From: Pyrenophora tritici-repentis
Taxonomy: Eukaryota > Ascomycota > Dothideomycetes > Pleosporales > Pleosporaceae
Direction: 5' to 3'
NCBI RefSeq assembly: GCF_003171515.1
Contig: NC_089394.1
Coordinates: forward strand, 2,728,001 to 2,792,000
DNA length: 64,000 bases
This document shows positions 47,363 through 56,543 of the stretch, one piece after another. Numbering within the stretch: position 1 is the stretch's first letter; each line of letters starts with the position of its first letter. A program made the position numbers and the translations under genes. The notes below the pieces were generated by a model, which saw only the letters and a program-made list of their open reading frames with translations, did no database searches and had not been told where the DNA came from.

Positions 47363-48531
47363 ATGTCGCGTCCTGTTACCACGTCTAACGGTTTGCGAAA
47401 CTTGGCTTCAGACGCACGGAACAAGGACAAAAGAGGTTCAGCTACTTGGCACCTGTGGTCGCTTGACCCAGTTGTCATCGAACTGCAGTTATGCCCCGCA
47501 GCACTTGCAGCTGAGATTGCAGAGCTCATGATCCCAGGACATATCAGCTTTTTTGATTCCAATACCGGCTCGGTAGCCCACAGGTTCCAAGAAATATACA
47601 ACAACGCGACTGGTACCCGCATGTCAAAACCGCCACTTTCGAAGCGCAGTGAGCTGACTCTCCAGCTAACTGCTCGCTTCTTAAAGCTCCTTCTCCAGAA
47701 GAAAAAATCGTGGAAAGACGAAGCGCAGTTTCACCCTCTATTGGCCGACAGTGCAGACACCGCAACAGCCATTCAGGACCTAGTTGACAACTTGGAAAAC
47801 CCCCATTATCAAAAACATCCATCCACACTCACCTTCCGCTCGCCGATTATGGATCTTTATATCAAACCACACATAGACGCATGCAGAGTCAACAGCCCGC
47901 TACCCCACAAATCATCCACAATGACTTCAATCATGCATTGTGGCGCTCTTCTCACTCTAGAAACATCAGCCCCGACAAGTACCAGCGAGGTCCATCTGCT
48001 GTCCGGCATGCGAATATACCTCGTCTACCCGCCCACACCACACAACATGGCATTGCTATACGTCTACTTCCGGGACCTAGGCAACGGATCGAGCCTGGAC
48101 CACGGAGACTTTTGCAGAAGAATGCAAGAGGGCGTCACTTTCTCCAGTATCCCGGTGAAGTAGTGACAATACCACCATATTGTCCAACCGTAGTTTTCAC
48201 TGCAAGCACCAATGCAGCAGTGACACTGCGCACAAGGTATCAAGAAGGTTTGCCCTGCAGATTACAGTATCTCAATCTTTTGGTCAGCCAGACGGCGGCT
48301 TGTCAGCGGGTCCTAGGTCGCCTACAAGCAGCGGGTGAGGTTGTTGAGCATAAGATTGTGCAGCTTCACGAGGGCATATGTGCGTTTCTTGGAGCGGAGA
48401 CGGATGAGCCGGCGGGCGGGAAGTTGATGTCAGCATTCGACAGGGCTTGGAAGAAAAATGGTGTACGCTTTCGGGAAATGCTTGAGCAGCATGTTAGTAA
48501 GGGGGTGAGGGAGGATTTGCCGATGCTGTAG
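47363..48531 (+). CDS. JmjC/cupin-like protein with a 1-nt frameshift
   Basis: From the ATG at 47363 (MSRPVTTSNGLRNL) one frame runs about 260 residues through the core GMRIYLVYPPTPHN, YFRDLGNG and CRRMQEGVTF, then stops at a TAG around 48162. From about 48142 another frame continues directly with LQYPGEVVTIPPYC and VVFTASTNAAVTLRTRY and ends at 48531. Joined, the pieces would give a protein of about 390 residues whose centre resembles a JmjC-type cupin barrel: HCGALLTLET, GxRIYLVYPP, then the closing GEVVTIPPYCP strand. The junction lies at TTT 48139-48141 and needs one base more; no intron fits. It may be a recent pseudogene or a sequencing error. The fold assignment is moderate, and no substrate is proposed. 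Confidence 0.5.
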
Positions 48532-49771
48532 GCGAAGGCTGTGCGAGTAAGGGATCTGAGAAAGCGACTATTTTGTAAAGGCGGTATTAAGGGTATTGGA
48601 AGTACACTCATAAGGTGCGTCTCTAAGTGAAAAGACACACTATCGCGATACAGGTTCACAGTCCAGACACGCAGAGATTCCTCTTGCCTATTGCACACTC
48701 GCTCGTGCTAGCTGCTGTCACAGAGATAGCAGGGAGGATAGGTGCACGTAATGGGTATATTCACTACATGTGGCTAGCAGAATTGGGTCAGGCTAGAGAC
48801 AGGACATAGCTCAAACAGCTACAATGTGAGCGAGTTTTGCAGGTTTTTTCGAAGACGCTGAGTGTGCCAGGGAGCATCCGCTATATTTGTAGCTAATCAT
48901 CGCCGAGCGCATTCTTGATGTTCTTCTTGCAGCCAGCGCCATGAAAGCTACTCTCCTAACAGGTATATCAGGCACAGTAGCAATCGCAATAGCCACCTTC
49001 ATTCCTCCATGATGAATGCACATTCTCGATAGTGCACTATTTAGAATATTAGCTATCCTGATAGTAAAATATAGAATAGCTATGTAACTTACCATGCCGC
49101 ACCTCGTTATACACTCTGTACGCTCCCAGTCATGGCAATTTCCTGGAGGCGCCTGTCCATGTCCTACGTCAATAATGATCATAGCAGGGAGAGCTTTCAA
49201 CACTCTAATAAAAATACATACCCATGGAGCGACCTTGCAGTAAATGGCTCCTTGCTTCGGCAAAGGTTTTGGTGTGTCTGCTGGTGCTGGTGCTGGTGCT
49301 GGTACTGGTGCTGGTGCTGGTACTGGTGCTGGTGCTGGTCTCGGTGTTCCTTCTGTATAATTTCGAAGTAGTTATAGGCGTGGTGTCACAGCACCAACTC
49401 GGCGCTCTGTAGGTCACGTGCCCCCATCCCTAGCTTGGCCTAGCGCCTGCTACCCTACGGTACATATCCTCCCCGTACTCTTGTACATAGACCTTTACAC
49501 TACAACTACGTTCTTACCTTGCGACTACTGTTTGGCCCCGTGATACGTGGGTAGGTCGAGCGGAGGAAAACTTGAATAAAAGTCAGACGTAGAGAGAGAT
49601 GATTTCTTGCAGACGTTTAGTGTAAAAGGATTTATAGTCTCTTATATAGAGGGATCTAAGGAGCACAATATTATGCAAAAGCGAATAATCGATCGTTGAA
49701 CTAAGAAACTAGTAGGCGTAGAGCCGTAGAAGTACGTATTCGCTGACATTCAGCCGACGTTAACAGACTGT
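48532..49771. other. Gene-poor flank of the retrotransposon
   Basis: About 1.2 kb contains no supported gene. A 150-codon open frame on the minus strand (48811-49263) begins at TTG and lacks any recognisable domain. Sequence right of about 49.55 kb is AT-rich and stop-laden, like degenerate transposon DNA. Confidence 0.4.
49281..49340. repeat. GCTGGT hexamer minisatellite
   Basis: About ten tandem ctggtg/ctggta hexamers form a 60-bp array, with two interspersed GGTACT variants that make a higher-order unit of 18 bp. Confidence 0.85.
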
Positions 49772-49776
49772 CTTAG
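49772..49776. repeat. Target-site duplication CTTAG (left)
   Basis: CTTAG directly precedes the 5' LTR and is repeated at 56544-56548 directly after the 3' LTR. Five bp is the usual length for Ty3/gypsy integrase. Confidence 0.92.
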
Positions 49777-50228
49777 TGTTACGAACCTAAGGAGAGGACA
49801 CAGTGCAAGATATGAAGGGCAGAAGGATGGAGACCTTGTCGGAATCCCTTCTCAGACAAAGGCGTACAAAGGTGTACAAGGACCAATGACGTAAGCCTGC
49901 CCCGCATCCCATAAAGCTTGGCGGAACGCCACCATGGGACATGTCACGTGTGTCCCAAGGAATCCCACGATGTACCACGATGTCCCACGCATGGGACAGT
50001 GTAGGACAACGTAGGACGTATAGGACATAGGACATTCGTTAGTATATAACAATAGGCAATGAGCCCTTACGGTTCATTGTGTTCAACTTCGAAATCTAAG
50101 GATTAGTACTTGATTCTCAACTCCCCGTATATTACATCGATCTACCAATCGTGCTATACACCCTCGTGTCCATCGCATCACTCTATCCCCGAGAACCAAC
50201 CCAAGATCATCTTCGGACGACCTTCACA
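49777..50228 (+). repeat. 5' long terminal repeat
   Basis: This 452-bp LTR begins TGTTACGAACC and ends CCTTCACA. It contains a cluster of GGGAC/GTCCC and TAGGAC words (about 49937-50033) followed by a TATA-like tagtatataaca near 50039-50050. This suggests a U3 promoter with the transcription start shortly after. Confidence 0.93.
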
Positions 50229-50245
50229 CTTTGAACACCCTCAAG

Positions 50246-52201
50246 ATGAGTGACACCCCGATGAACACACCTAACGAAACTTCGTCAAGCCGCACCAAGG
50301 TGGCCAGACCCGATCTATTTCACGGCGATCGACACAAGCTCGAAGACTGGATTCTCCAGTTCGATCTCTTCTTCAGGTTTGAAGATGAGAAGGTCGACCC
50401 TACTGATCGTGGACTGCTCATGGCAAGTTACATGCGAGGAACTGCCGCCACCTGGATCAAGCCTTACCTCAACAAATACATGGACGACAACGATGACGAC
50501 GACGATATTGAACGAATGTTTGAAGACCATCCAACCTTCAAAGACAAGCTTAGACAGCAATTCGGAGTCATCAACGAAGAATCTAAGGCAGATCGTGCAA
50601 TCCAACAGCTCAAACAAACCCAATCAGTCGCCGACTACGCCAGTATCTTCCAGGGACATGCCCTGAAGACCGACTGGGACGACAAGGCATTAAGGGTTAT
50701 GTACCGACAAGGACTTAAGGAAAGAGTCAAAGAAGAGCTTATGCGAAGCGGCGTGGCAATCAACAAACTACAGGATCTCATCCGAGAATCAATTCGTATC
50801 GACAACGCACTCTACGAATTGCAGCAGGAAATCCGACCGGTTAGAGCCAACCAGTCAGTGCAACGCACAAAGGGACGATTCTTTAAGAAGAAACCAGGAT
50901 ATCGGACGACACCTGGAGGTGTTGTACCCTCCGCCGGTAACAACTGGCACGACCCTGATGCAATGCAACTGGACAACATCAACAAAGGCAAGAGTTTCGG
51001 CAGGAACGACAAGAAGAAGCCGTATAACAAGAAGGAGATCACTTGTTATAACTGTGACAAGAAAGGTCACATGGCTAGGGACTGCCACAGCAAGAACAAG
51101 GTGGTTAGACAACTCAACGTTATCCACAAAGCAGTACCCACTGAGCGACACGAGACATGGAATGTCATATCTAAACCAACCATCGAAATCAACACGCAGG
51201 AAAGCGTTTTGGGATTGGATAACCTCACACTCGTGGAATCAGACTCAGAAGAAGAACAGCCCACTTCGGAGTACGACATGCTCGAAGATGAGTCCAAGGA
51301 CTTAGAGGCTACGGAAATCGACCAGACCAAATTCGGCAAGATGGCCATGTTTGAAGGAATCAACAGGCCACCCACACCTTATATACAGGAAGAAGAGTTC
51401 TACAAGCTCGCAAGACAAATCAACCAGCTACTACGACACCTCAACAAGGCTAACATCGAGTACGCCTGCGAGGAACCCAACATTATGGCTGCTATGCGAC
51501 AAGACTTCTACCGATTGTCACTAGAAGTACAACAAAATAAGGAAACCATTTCAACCGAAATATTGAAGTTCCTACCAACAACATGGGAACTAAGCTGGAT
51601 CGAAGACGCAATTCGATCATGGGAAGAACCAACGTTGCCAATCTCGGAAGAAGAGAAGCAGGAGATCTACGACGAACTCTGCCAGACCAGGAACGATTGG
51701 AAGACCTTCCAACACGGCCACAAGAGAAAGGCCAAGGACATCAGTAGATCAAAGGAATACGACTACTGGATGAACCCTAGGAACCCAGAACACGAGAAAT
51801 TATCATGGGTTACATGCATTCACGACCATTGCAGAGTACACTACTCGGATAAGTCCGGATCAGGATGGTTCCCAGAAGAAACCAAACGATCGTACCGCTG
51901 CAAGTGGCAATTCTTCGACTGCAAAAACGACCTATGCCCAATACATTTATGGGACAAAAGGGAAAAAACATACTTCCCAGGTCACGACAACCCCGAAGAA
52001 ATCGATCAGATGCAAACAGTATGGCTAAAAGAATACGATGAAGGAGACGCTTGGGAATGTCAACAACCCAACTGGCAAACGTGCCTTAGCAAAGAATGCG
52101 ACCTTCATGCGATAGCCAAAGGATTCCATGGATTTGGAAATCAGGCTTTTTTAGGCCAGCACCCGGCCCAGAGCGGCCCGGCAAGGAGATTAACTCAGTA
52201 A
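50246..52201 (+). CDS. gag: Retrotransposon Gag
   Basis: The ATG at 50246, 18 bp inside the LTR border, gives 651 residues; the open frame upstream starts only at TTG. The N-terminal part is a typical fungal gypsy capsid (DLFHGDRHKLEDWILQFD, MASYMRGTAATWIKPYL, IQQLKQTQSVADYASIF). The nucleocapsid zinc knuckle CYNCDKKGHMARDC starts at residue 267. Unusually, about 370 more residues follow, with an acidic linker and three copies of a C-x4-C-x2-H motif at residues 524, 559 and 613. The stop at 52199-52201 lies inside pol, and a slippery site 50 bases earlier links the two frames. Confidence 0.9.
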   Translation: MSDTPMNTPNETSSSRTKVARPDLFHGDRHKLEDWILQFDLFFRFEDEKVDPTDRGLLMASYMRGTAATWIKPYLNKYMDDNDDDDDIERMFEDHPTFKDKLRQQFGVINEESKADRAIQQLKQTQSVADYASIFQGHALKTDWDDKALRVMYRQGLKERVKEELMRSGVAINKLQDLIRESIRIDNALYELQQEIRPVRANQSVQRTKGRFFKKKPGYRTTPGGVVPSAGNNWHDPDAMQLDNINKGKSFGRNDKKKPYNKKEITCYNCDKKGHMARDCHSKNKVVRQLNVIHKAVPTERHETWNVISKPTIEINTQESVLGLDNLTLVESDSEEEQPTSEYDMLEDESKDLEATEIDQTKFGKMAMFEGINRPPTPYIQEEEFYKLARQINQLLRHLNKANIEYACEEPNIMAAMRQDFYRLSLEVQQNKETISTEILKFLPTTWELSWIEDAIRSWEEPTLPISEEEKQEIYDELCQTRNDWKTFQHGHKRKAKDISRSKEYDYWMNPRNPEHEKLSWVTCIHDHCRVHYSDKSGSGWFPEETKRSYRCKWQFFDCKNDLCPIHLWDKREKTYFPGHDNPEEIDQMQTVWLKEYDEGDAWECQQPNWQTCLSKECDLHAIAKGFHGFGNQAFLGQHPAQSGPARRLTQ

Positions 52202-55200
52202 ACTCCTTAGACCTCATCAAGCTTCAGGTGAAGCTTGAAGGGAGGTGGATGAAGGCATTAGTAGATTCGGGATCACAAGCCAACTACGTTTCAGCGCACG
52301 CAGCGTCTTCAGCCGGACTGAAGCCGCTACGGAAACAAGAAGCTTACCCACTACATGTGGCCAACGGAGAGCCAATGCCAGGTGAACAAGAGATCACCCA
52401 CGAGGTCAGACAAGTGACGCTCAACATCCAAGGACACCAAGAGAAGATAGACCTAGATGTCTTCGGACTAGCTACCCACGACATCATATTAGGACTTCCA
52501 TGGTTACGAGAACACAACCCACGGATCGACTGGAAGTCGAAGACGTTCTCATTCGAGTGCTGTGGAACGGACGCAACCACAAGCCAGCCTACGCATTGTC
52601 AGAGTACGATGGTAGATGAGAGGAAACTGAATAACATCGCAAAGAAAAAGCGAGCCTCGACAAAGGACGGCCTTAAGAAACAAGGGTCCGACTCAGCAGA
52701 CGCCGGAACGGAGCCACCGGGTCGACAGACTAGAGTTTTGGAGAAACGCGCAACTCCTAAGATCCCCGCAGAATACAAAGAATTCGAACATCTATTCCGG
52801 GAAGTGGCAGATGAACAAGCATTGCCAAAGCACCAACCCTGGGACCACAAGATTGTCTTACAGGAAGGAAAGAAACCGACTTTCGGCCCAATATACGGAC
52901 TATCGGAAAAAGAATTGAGCACGTTACGCGACTACATCAAGACAAGCCTAGCAAAGAAATATATCCGACCATCGAAGTCACCAGCAGGATATCCAATCAT
53001 GTTTGTCCCGAAAAAAGACGGAAAACTACGACTATGTGTAGATTATCGCAAGCTCAACGACATCACAATCAAGAATCGATACCCCTTACCGAACATTACA
53101 GAATTACGGGATCGATTATCTCGCGCAAAGATCTTTACAGCATTAGATCTTCGAGATGGATACCACCTGATTCGCATAGCGAAAGGTGAGGAATGGAAAA
53201 CGGCGTTCCGATCAAGATACGGACACTACGAATACACAGTTATGCCGTTTGGGCTCACGAACGCCCCAGCAACATTCCAAGAACTCATCAACAACGTGTT
53301 GAGAGCACATCTAGACATCTTTGTCATAGCTTATCTAGACGACATTCTCGTCTACTCCGAGACTTTAGAGGACCATGTTGAACATGTCAAGACGGTACTA
53401 AGGGCCCTTGAGCAGTTCAACCTCCGACTCAAACCAGAGAAGTGTGAATTTCACAAGACTAAGGTCAACTTCTTAGGCTATGTAGTAGGAGCGGACGGAG
53501 TACAAATGAGCGAAGAAAAAATTCAGGTTATCAAGGATTGGCCAACACCGACAACAGTTGTACAGATACAGTCCTTCTTAGGATTCTTGAACTTCAACCG
53601 ACAGTTCATCAAGGACTTCTCAAACATCGCCATCCCTTTGACAAAACTCACAAGAAAGGACGTACCCTTTAAGTGGAGCAAGGAAGCAGAGAACGCATTC
53701 CAAACGCTTAAGAAAGCAAGCATAGAACCACCATGCTTTCGAATATTCCAAGCAGGACACCCATTACGCTTTGAGACCGACGCATCGGATCTCGCGCTAG
53801 GCGGATGCGCAAGCCAATTGCACGAAGGCAAATGGCACCCCATCGCCTACTACTCTCGCAAATTCTCAGGACCAGAAGAACGATACGACGTTCACGACAA
53901 GGAGCTACTAGCTATTGTCGCATGCTTACAACACTGGAGAGTATACGCAGAAAGCTGCTCGGAACTTACGATATACACAGATCACAAAAATCTAGTGAAC
54001 TTTACGACCACCAAAGTACTCAACCGCAGACAAGTAAGATGGTCAGAACTACTCGGACAATACAAGTTCAAGATTGTGTACACACCAGGAAAAGAGAACG
54101 GCAGAGCAGACGCTCTCAGCCGAAGACCAGATATCGCAGGCACCAAGGAAGTCATCGACACCGCGATACTTAAGGTTAACAAGGACGGATCGCTAGGACC
54201 AGCAAAGACACTGAACGCTATCCTCCACATCGGAAACAATGTACCGGAAGAACTGCAAGAAGCAATTATTCAACAACACCACGACGACCCTGTACACGGT
54301 CACCCGGGCATTACCAGAACAATGGAACTCATCAGACGCAACTACGAGTTCCCAGGAATGAAGGAAAAGGTTACCTCATTCATCGCAAAATGTGCAGAAT
54401 GTCAGAAGAACAAACACGACACACACGCACCTTACGGCGAGATGCAAGCATTAGAGCTACCCACAGAACCTTGGGCAGACATCTCTATGGACTTTGTCAC
54501 AGGTTTACCAGTCTCAAGAGACCCAGCGACAAACATAGGATACAACGCAATACTCGTTGTAATCGATCGATTCACCAAGCAAGCAGAGTACATCCCGTTT
54601 AGAAACGATTTCACGGCAGTACATCTGGCTCACATCATCAACGATCGAATCATCAGACATCACGGCATCCCAAAGTCAATTATAAGCGACAGAGACAAGC
54701 TCTTCACTTCAAACTTTTGGACGACACTTTTGGCCGCGATCGGTACAAAACGCAAGCTATCAACAGCGTTTCATCCGCAGACAGACGGACAGACAGAAAG
54801 AACGAACAGAACCATGAAAGCATATCTCAGGATATACGTCAATCATCAGCAAACCAACTGGGTTTCGCTTCTGCCTATGGCACAAATGGCATACAATAAC
54901 AAGCTTTCAGAGTCTACAGGACAAACTCCGTTCTATGCAAACCACGGAAGACACCCAAATCTCTTTACACGCACACTTCCAAGCCAGAAAACGGAAGCAG
55001 CTATCGCCACAGCCGAGGAGCTGAAGGCAGTACATGAGTTGCTACAGAGCAAACTCGAGACAGCACAACGACAAAGCATTTCATATGTCAACAAGAAACG
55101 AAAAATGGCACCTCAGCTAAAGAGGGGGATAAAGTTTATCTACGCACGAAGAATCTTCGCACGAAACGACCAAGCAAAGGACTCGACAACGTCAAAGTCG

Positions 55201-55212
55201 GACCATTTTTGA
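52096..55212 (+). CDS. pol: Retrotransposon Pol (protease, reverse transcriptase, RNase H, integrase)
   Basis: The 1038-codon frame overlaps gag by 106 bases in the -1 frame and is probably made as a Gag-Pol fusion. Order: aspartic protease ALVDSGSQ (Asp57); reverse transcriptase with CVDYRKLND, MPFGLTNAPATFQ and the active-site YLDD at 413-416; RNase H with FETDASDLALGG, DKELLAIV and YTDHKNL; integrase with the HHCC zinc finger (HGHPGITR, CAECQKNKH) and catalytic Asp, Asp and Glu in SMDFVTG, SDRDKLFTS and TDGQTERTNR. After PQLKRG the frame leaves the expected sequence at the five-G run 55124-55128 and stops at 55212. The conserved continuation and chromodomain are in the next frame. Confidence 0.93.
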   Translation: MRPSCDSQRIPWIWKSGFFRPAPGPERPGKEINSVNSLDLIKLQVKLEGRWMKALVDSGSQANYVSAHAASSAGLKPLRKQEAYPLHVANGEPMPGEQEITHEVRQVTLNIQGHQEKIDLDVFGLATHDIILGLPWLREHNPRIDWKSKTFSFECCGTDATTSQPTHCQSTMVDERKLNNIAKKKRASTKDGLKKQGSDSADAGTEPPGRQTRVLEKRATPKIPAEYKEFEHLFREVADEQALPKHQPWDHKIVLQEGKKPTFGPIYGLSEKELSTLRDYIKTSLAKKYIRPSKSPAGYPIMFVPKKDGKLRLCVDYRKLNDITIKNRYPLPNITELRDRLSRAKIFTALDLRDGYHLIRIAKGEEWKTAFRSRYGHYEYTVMPFGLTNAPATFQELINNVLRAHLDIFVIAYLDDILVYSETLEDHVEHVKTVLRALEQFNLRLKPEKCEFHKTKVNFLGYVVGADGVQMSEEKIQVIKDWPTPTTVVQIQSFLGFLNFNRQFIKDFSNIAIPLTKLTRKDVPFKWSKEAENAFQTLKKASIEPPCFRIFQAGHPLRFETDASDLALGGCASQLHEGKWHPIAYYSRKFSGPEERYDVHDKELLAIVACLQHWRVYAESCSELTIYTDHKNLVNFTTTKVLNRRQVRWSELLGQYKFKIVYTPGKENGRADALSRRPDIAGTKEVIDTAILKVNKDGSLGPAKTLNAILHIGNNVPEELQEAIIQQHHDDPVHGHPGITRTMELIRRNYEFPGMKEKVTSFIAKCAECQKNKHDTHAPYGEMQALELPTEPWADISMDFVTGLPVSRDPATNIGYNAILVVIDRFTKQAEYIPFRNDFTAVHLAHIINDRIIRHHGIPKSIISDRDKLFTSNFWTTLLAAIGTKRKLSTAFHPQTDGQTERTNRTMKAYLRIYVNHQQTNWVSLLPMAQMAYNNKLSESTGQTPFYANHGRHPNLFTRTLPSQKTEAAIATAEELKAVHELLQSKLETAQRQSISYVNKKRKMAPQLKRGIKFIYARRIFARNDQAKDSTTSKSDHF
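52147..52153 (+). promoter_or_regulatory. -1 ribosomal frameshift slippery site T TTT TTA
   Basis: In the Gag frame the codons read GCT TTT TTA GGC, so the heptamer T-TTT-TTA is in the phase needed for a -1 slip. The pol frame is -1 relative to gag, and after the slip it reads straight into RPAPGPERPGKE. GC-rich self-complementary words (GGCC, CCGGCCC, GGCCCGG) follow within 40 bases and could form a stimulatory stem. Confidence 0.75.
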
Positions 55213-55556
55213 TTCTCAATCGGAAAGGACCAGTTACGTACACACTCGACCTTCCACCAGACGCTAGAATACATCCCAGGTTCCATGTAAGCCTCTTAGA
55301 ACCAGCACACCCAGATACGCCATTACAGAAAACCTTCCACTACGAAACGGAAGAAGAAAACGAATTTGAAGTCGAGAACATTGTCACACACAGAGTTGTG
55401 GACAACGGCACAGAATACCTAGTCAAATGGTTAGGATACCCAGACAGCGAGAACACTTGGGAACCGGACACAAACCTTACGAACTGCCGCCAGCTACTTG
55501 CGCAGTACCACCGTAATCAAGACCGGCGAACTCGGAATCATCCCCAGAGAAAGTAG
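55209..55556 (+). CDS. Chromodomain C-terminus of Pol, out of frame with pol
   Basis: This 115-codon open frame begins inside the conserved integrase tail (LNRKGPVTYTLDLP, IHPRFHVSLLEPA) and ends with a chromodomain (TEYLVKWLGYPDSENTWEP). Chromodomains of this kind steer integration toward modified histones in heterochromatin. It has no start signal of its own and belongs to Pol. Its frame is reached if the G run at 55124-55128 has one base more, or by a -1 slip there. Confidence 0.88.
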   Translation: MILNRKGPVTYTLDLPPDARIHPRFHVSLLEPAHPDTPLQKTFHYETEEENEFEVENIVTHRVVDNGTEYLVKWLGYPDSENTWEPDTNLTNCRQLLAQYHRNQDRRTRNHPQRK

Positions 55557-55977
55557 GCATAAAGACGCCCCAATCCAATGCCAAAGTACCAGGCATAAGA
55601 CCGTCTTCCAGATGCGCTACCTCTCGATTCAACGCCTCGACCGCTTCCAACGCCTCGATATCCTCAACAAACTTTCCCGACTCATCAACCCATTCTTGCT
55701 CACGACGCTTTAACTGCTTACGCTGCTTGCGAAGACGATCCTTCTTCGCACGCGCAGCCATCAAAGCATCCAATGCCGCAGACTCTGCAGCATCCGCTTC
55801 GGCCTCTTGTTGTTCAAGACGCGCCATCTCCTTGTCCAACTTTTCAAAGTTCGGGACAGGAACTTCCACAGGAACGCACGACTTCACACCGTTGCGATAA
55901 CAATTTCCACATTCTTTCTTTAACGACGACATCCGACACTCGAGCCCCCGCTTCGCACAATATTGACAAGACACCAT
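55477..55977 (-). CDS. Antisense accessory ORF of the retrotransposon: CX2CX6C coiled-coil protein
   Basis: This ORF is opposite in direction to gag-pol and overlaps the last 80 bases of the chromodomain frame. The preferred start is the ATG at 55977 (MVSCQYCAKRGLEC); another in-frame ATG at 56046 adds 23 residues. Two cysteine units, CQYCAKRGLEC and CGNCYRNGVKSC, each CX2CX6C, form a layout like a split Zn2Cys6 knot. A long heptad-like coiled coil follows (FEKLDKEMARLEQQEAEAD, KKDRLRKQRKQLKRREQEW), then an acidic tail. No known retroelement protein of this type comes to mind. It may be a captured host gene or an element-encoded regulator. No stop codon interrupts it despite the antisense overlap. 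Confidence 0.65.
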   Translation of the reverse strand: MVSCQYCAKRGLECRMSSLKKECGNCYRNGVKSCVPVEVPVPNFEKLDKEMARLEQQEAEADAAESAALDALMAARAKKDRLRKQRKQLKRREQEWVDESGKFVEDIEALEAVEALNREVAHLEDGLMPGTLALDWGVFMPTFSGDDSEFAGLDYGGTAQVAGGSS

Positions 55978-56075
55978 CGCGATTGTACCGACTAGGTTGA
56001 TTCGGTCACCAAGGGTATGACGATGGGCGGTACTTCTGGAAACCATGACACGTCAGCTCATGAGGACATGAGATT

Positions 56076-56088
56076 AGGAGAGGGAGGA
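56076..56088 (+). other. Polypurine tract
   Basis: The purine run aggagagggagga ends four bases before the 3' LTR, where plus-strand priming is expected. Confidence 0.75.
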
Positions 56089-56091
56089 TAG

Positions 56092-56543
56092 TGTTACGAA
56101 CCTAAGGAGAGGACACAGTGCAAGATATGAAGGGCAGAAGGATGGAGACCTTGTCGGAATCCCTTCTCAGACAAAGGCGTACAAAGGTGTACAAGGACCA
56201 ATGACGTAAGCCTGCCCCGCATCCCATAAAGCTTGGCGGAACGCCACCATGGGACATGTCACGTGTGTCCCAAGGAATCCCACGATGTACCACGATGTCC
56301 CACGCATGGGACAGTGTAGGACAACGTAGGACGTATAGGACATAGGACATTCGTTAGTATATAACAATAGGCAATGAGCCCTTACGGTTCATTGTGTTCA
56401 ACTTCGAAATCTAAGGATTAGTACTTGATTCTCAACTCCCCGTATATTACATCGATCTACCAATCGTGCTATACACCCTCGTGTCCATCGCATCACTCTA
56501 TCCCCGAGAACCAACCCAAGATCATCTTCGGACGACCTTCACA
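56092..56543 (+). repeat. 3' long terminal repeat
   Basis: This copy has the same length and, by eye, the same sequence as the 5' LTR over all 452 bp, offset by 6315 bp. CTTAG follows at 56544-56548. Confidence 0.93.

Larger units (their letters stand above)
49777..56543 (+). mobile_element. Ty3/gypsy (chromovirus) LTR retrotransposon, full length
   Basis: The 6767-bp element is bounded by two 452-bp LTRs (TG...CA ends) and a CTTAG target-site duplication. Gene order is gag, then protease, reverse transcriptase, RNase H and integrase, then a chromodomain, which defines chromoviruses. A polypurine tract precedes the 3' LTR. The LTRs read base for base the same, so insertion is recent on the scale of LTR divergence. 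The chromodomain is separated from pol by one missing base. An extra ORF lies antisense between pol and the 3' LTR. The sequence just inside the 5' LTR (50229 onward) was not matched to a particular tRNA; self-priming as in Tf1 is possible. Confidence 0.95.

Noticed and set aside
48811..49263. 150-codon minus-strand frame left of the retrotransposon
   Set aside because: It begins at TTG, has no family resemblance, and its start overlaps the border of a minisatellite region.
49787..50035. Identical minus-strand ORFs in both LTRs (82 codons)
   Set aside because: They are duplicated only because the LTRs are identical; no domain and no evidence of translation.
49777..56543. CRISPR or phage-like structure from the repeated GGGAC/TAGGAC words
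   Set aside because: Spacing is irregular, there are no spacers or cas genes, and the organism is a eukaryote; the words belong to an LTR promoter.
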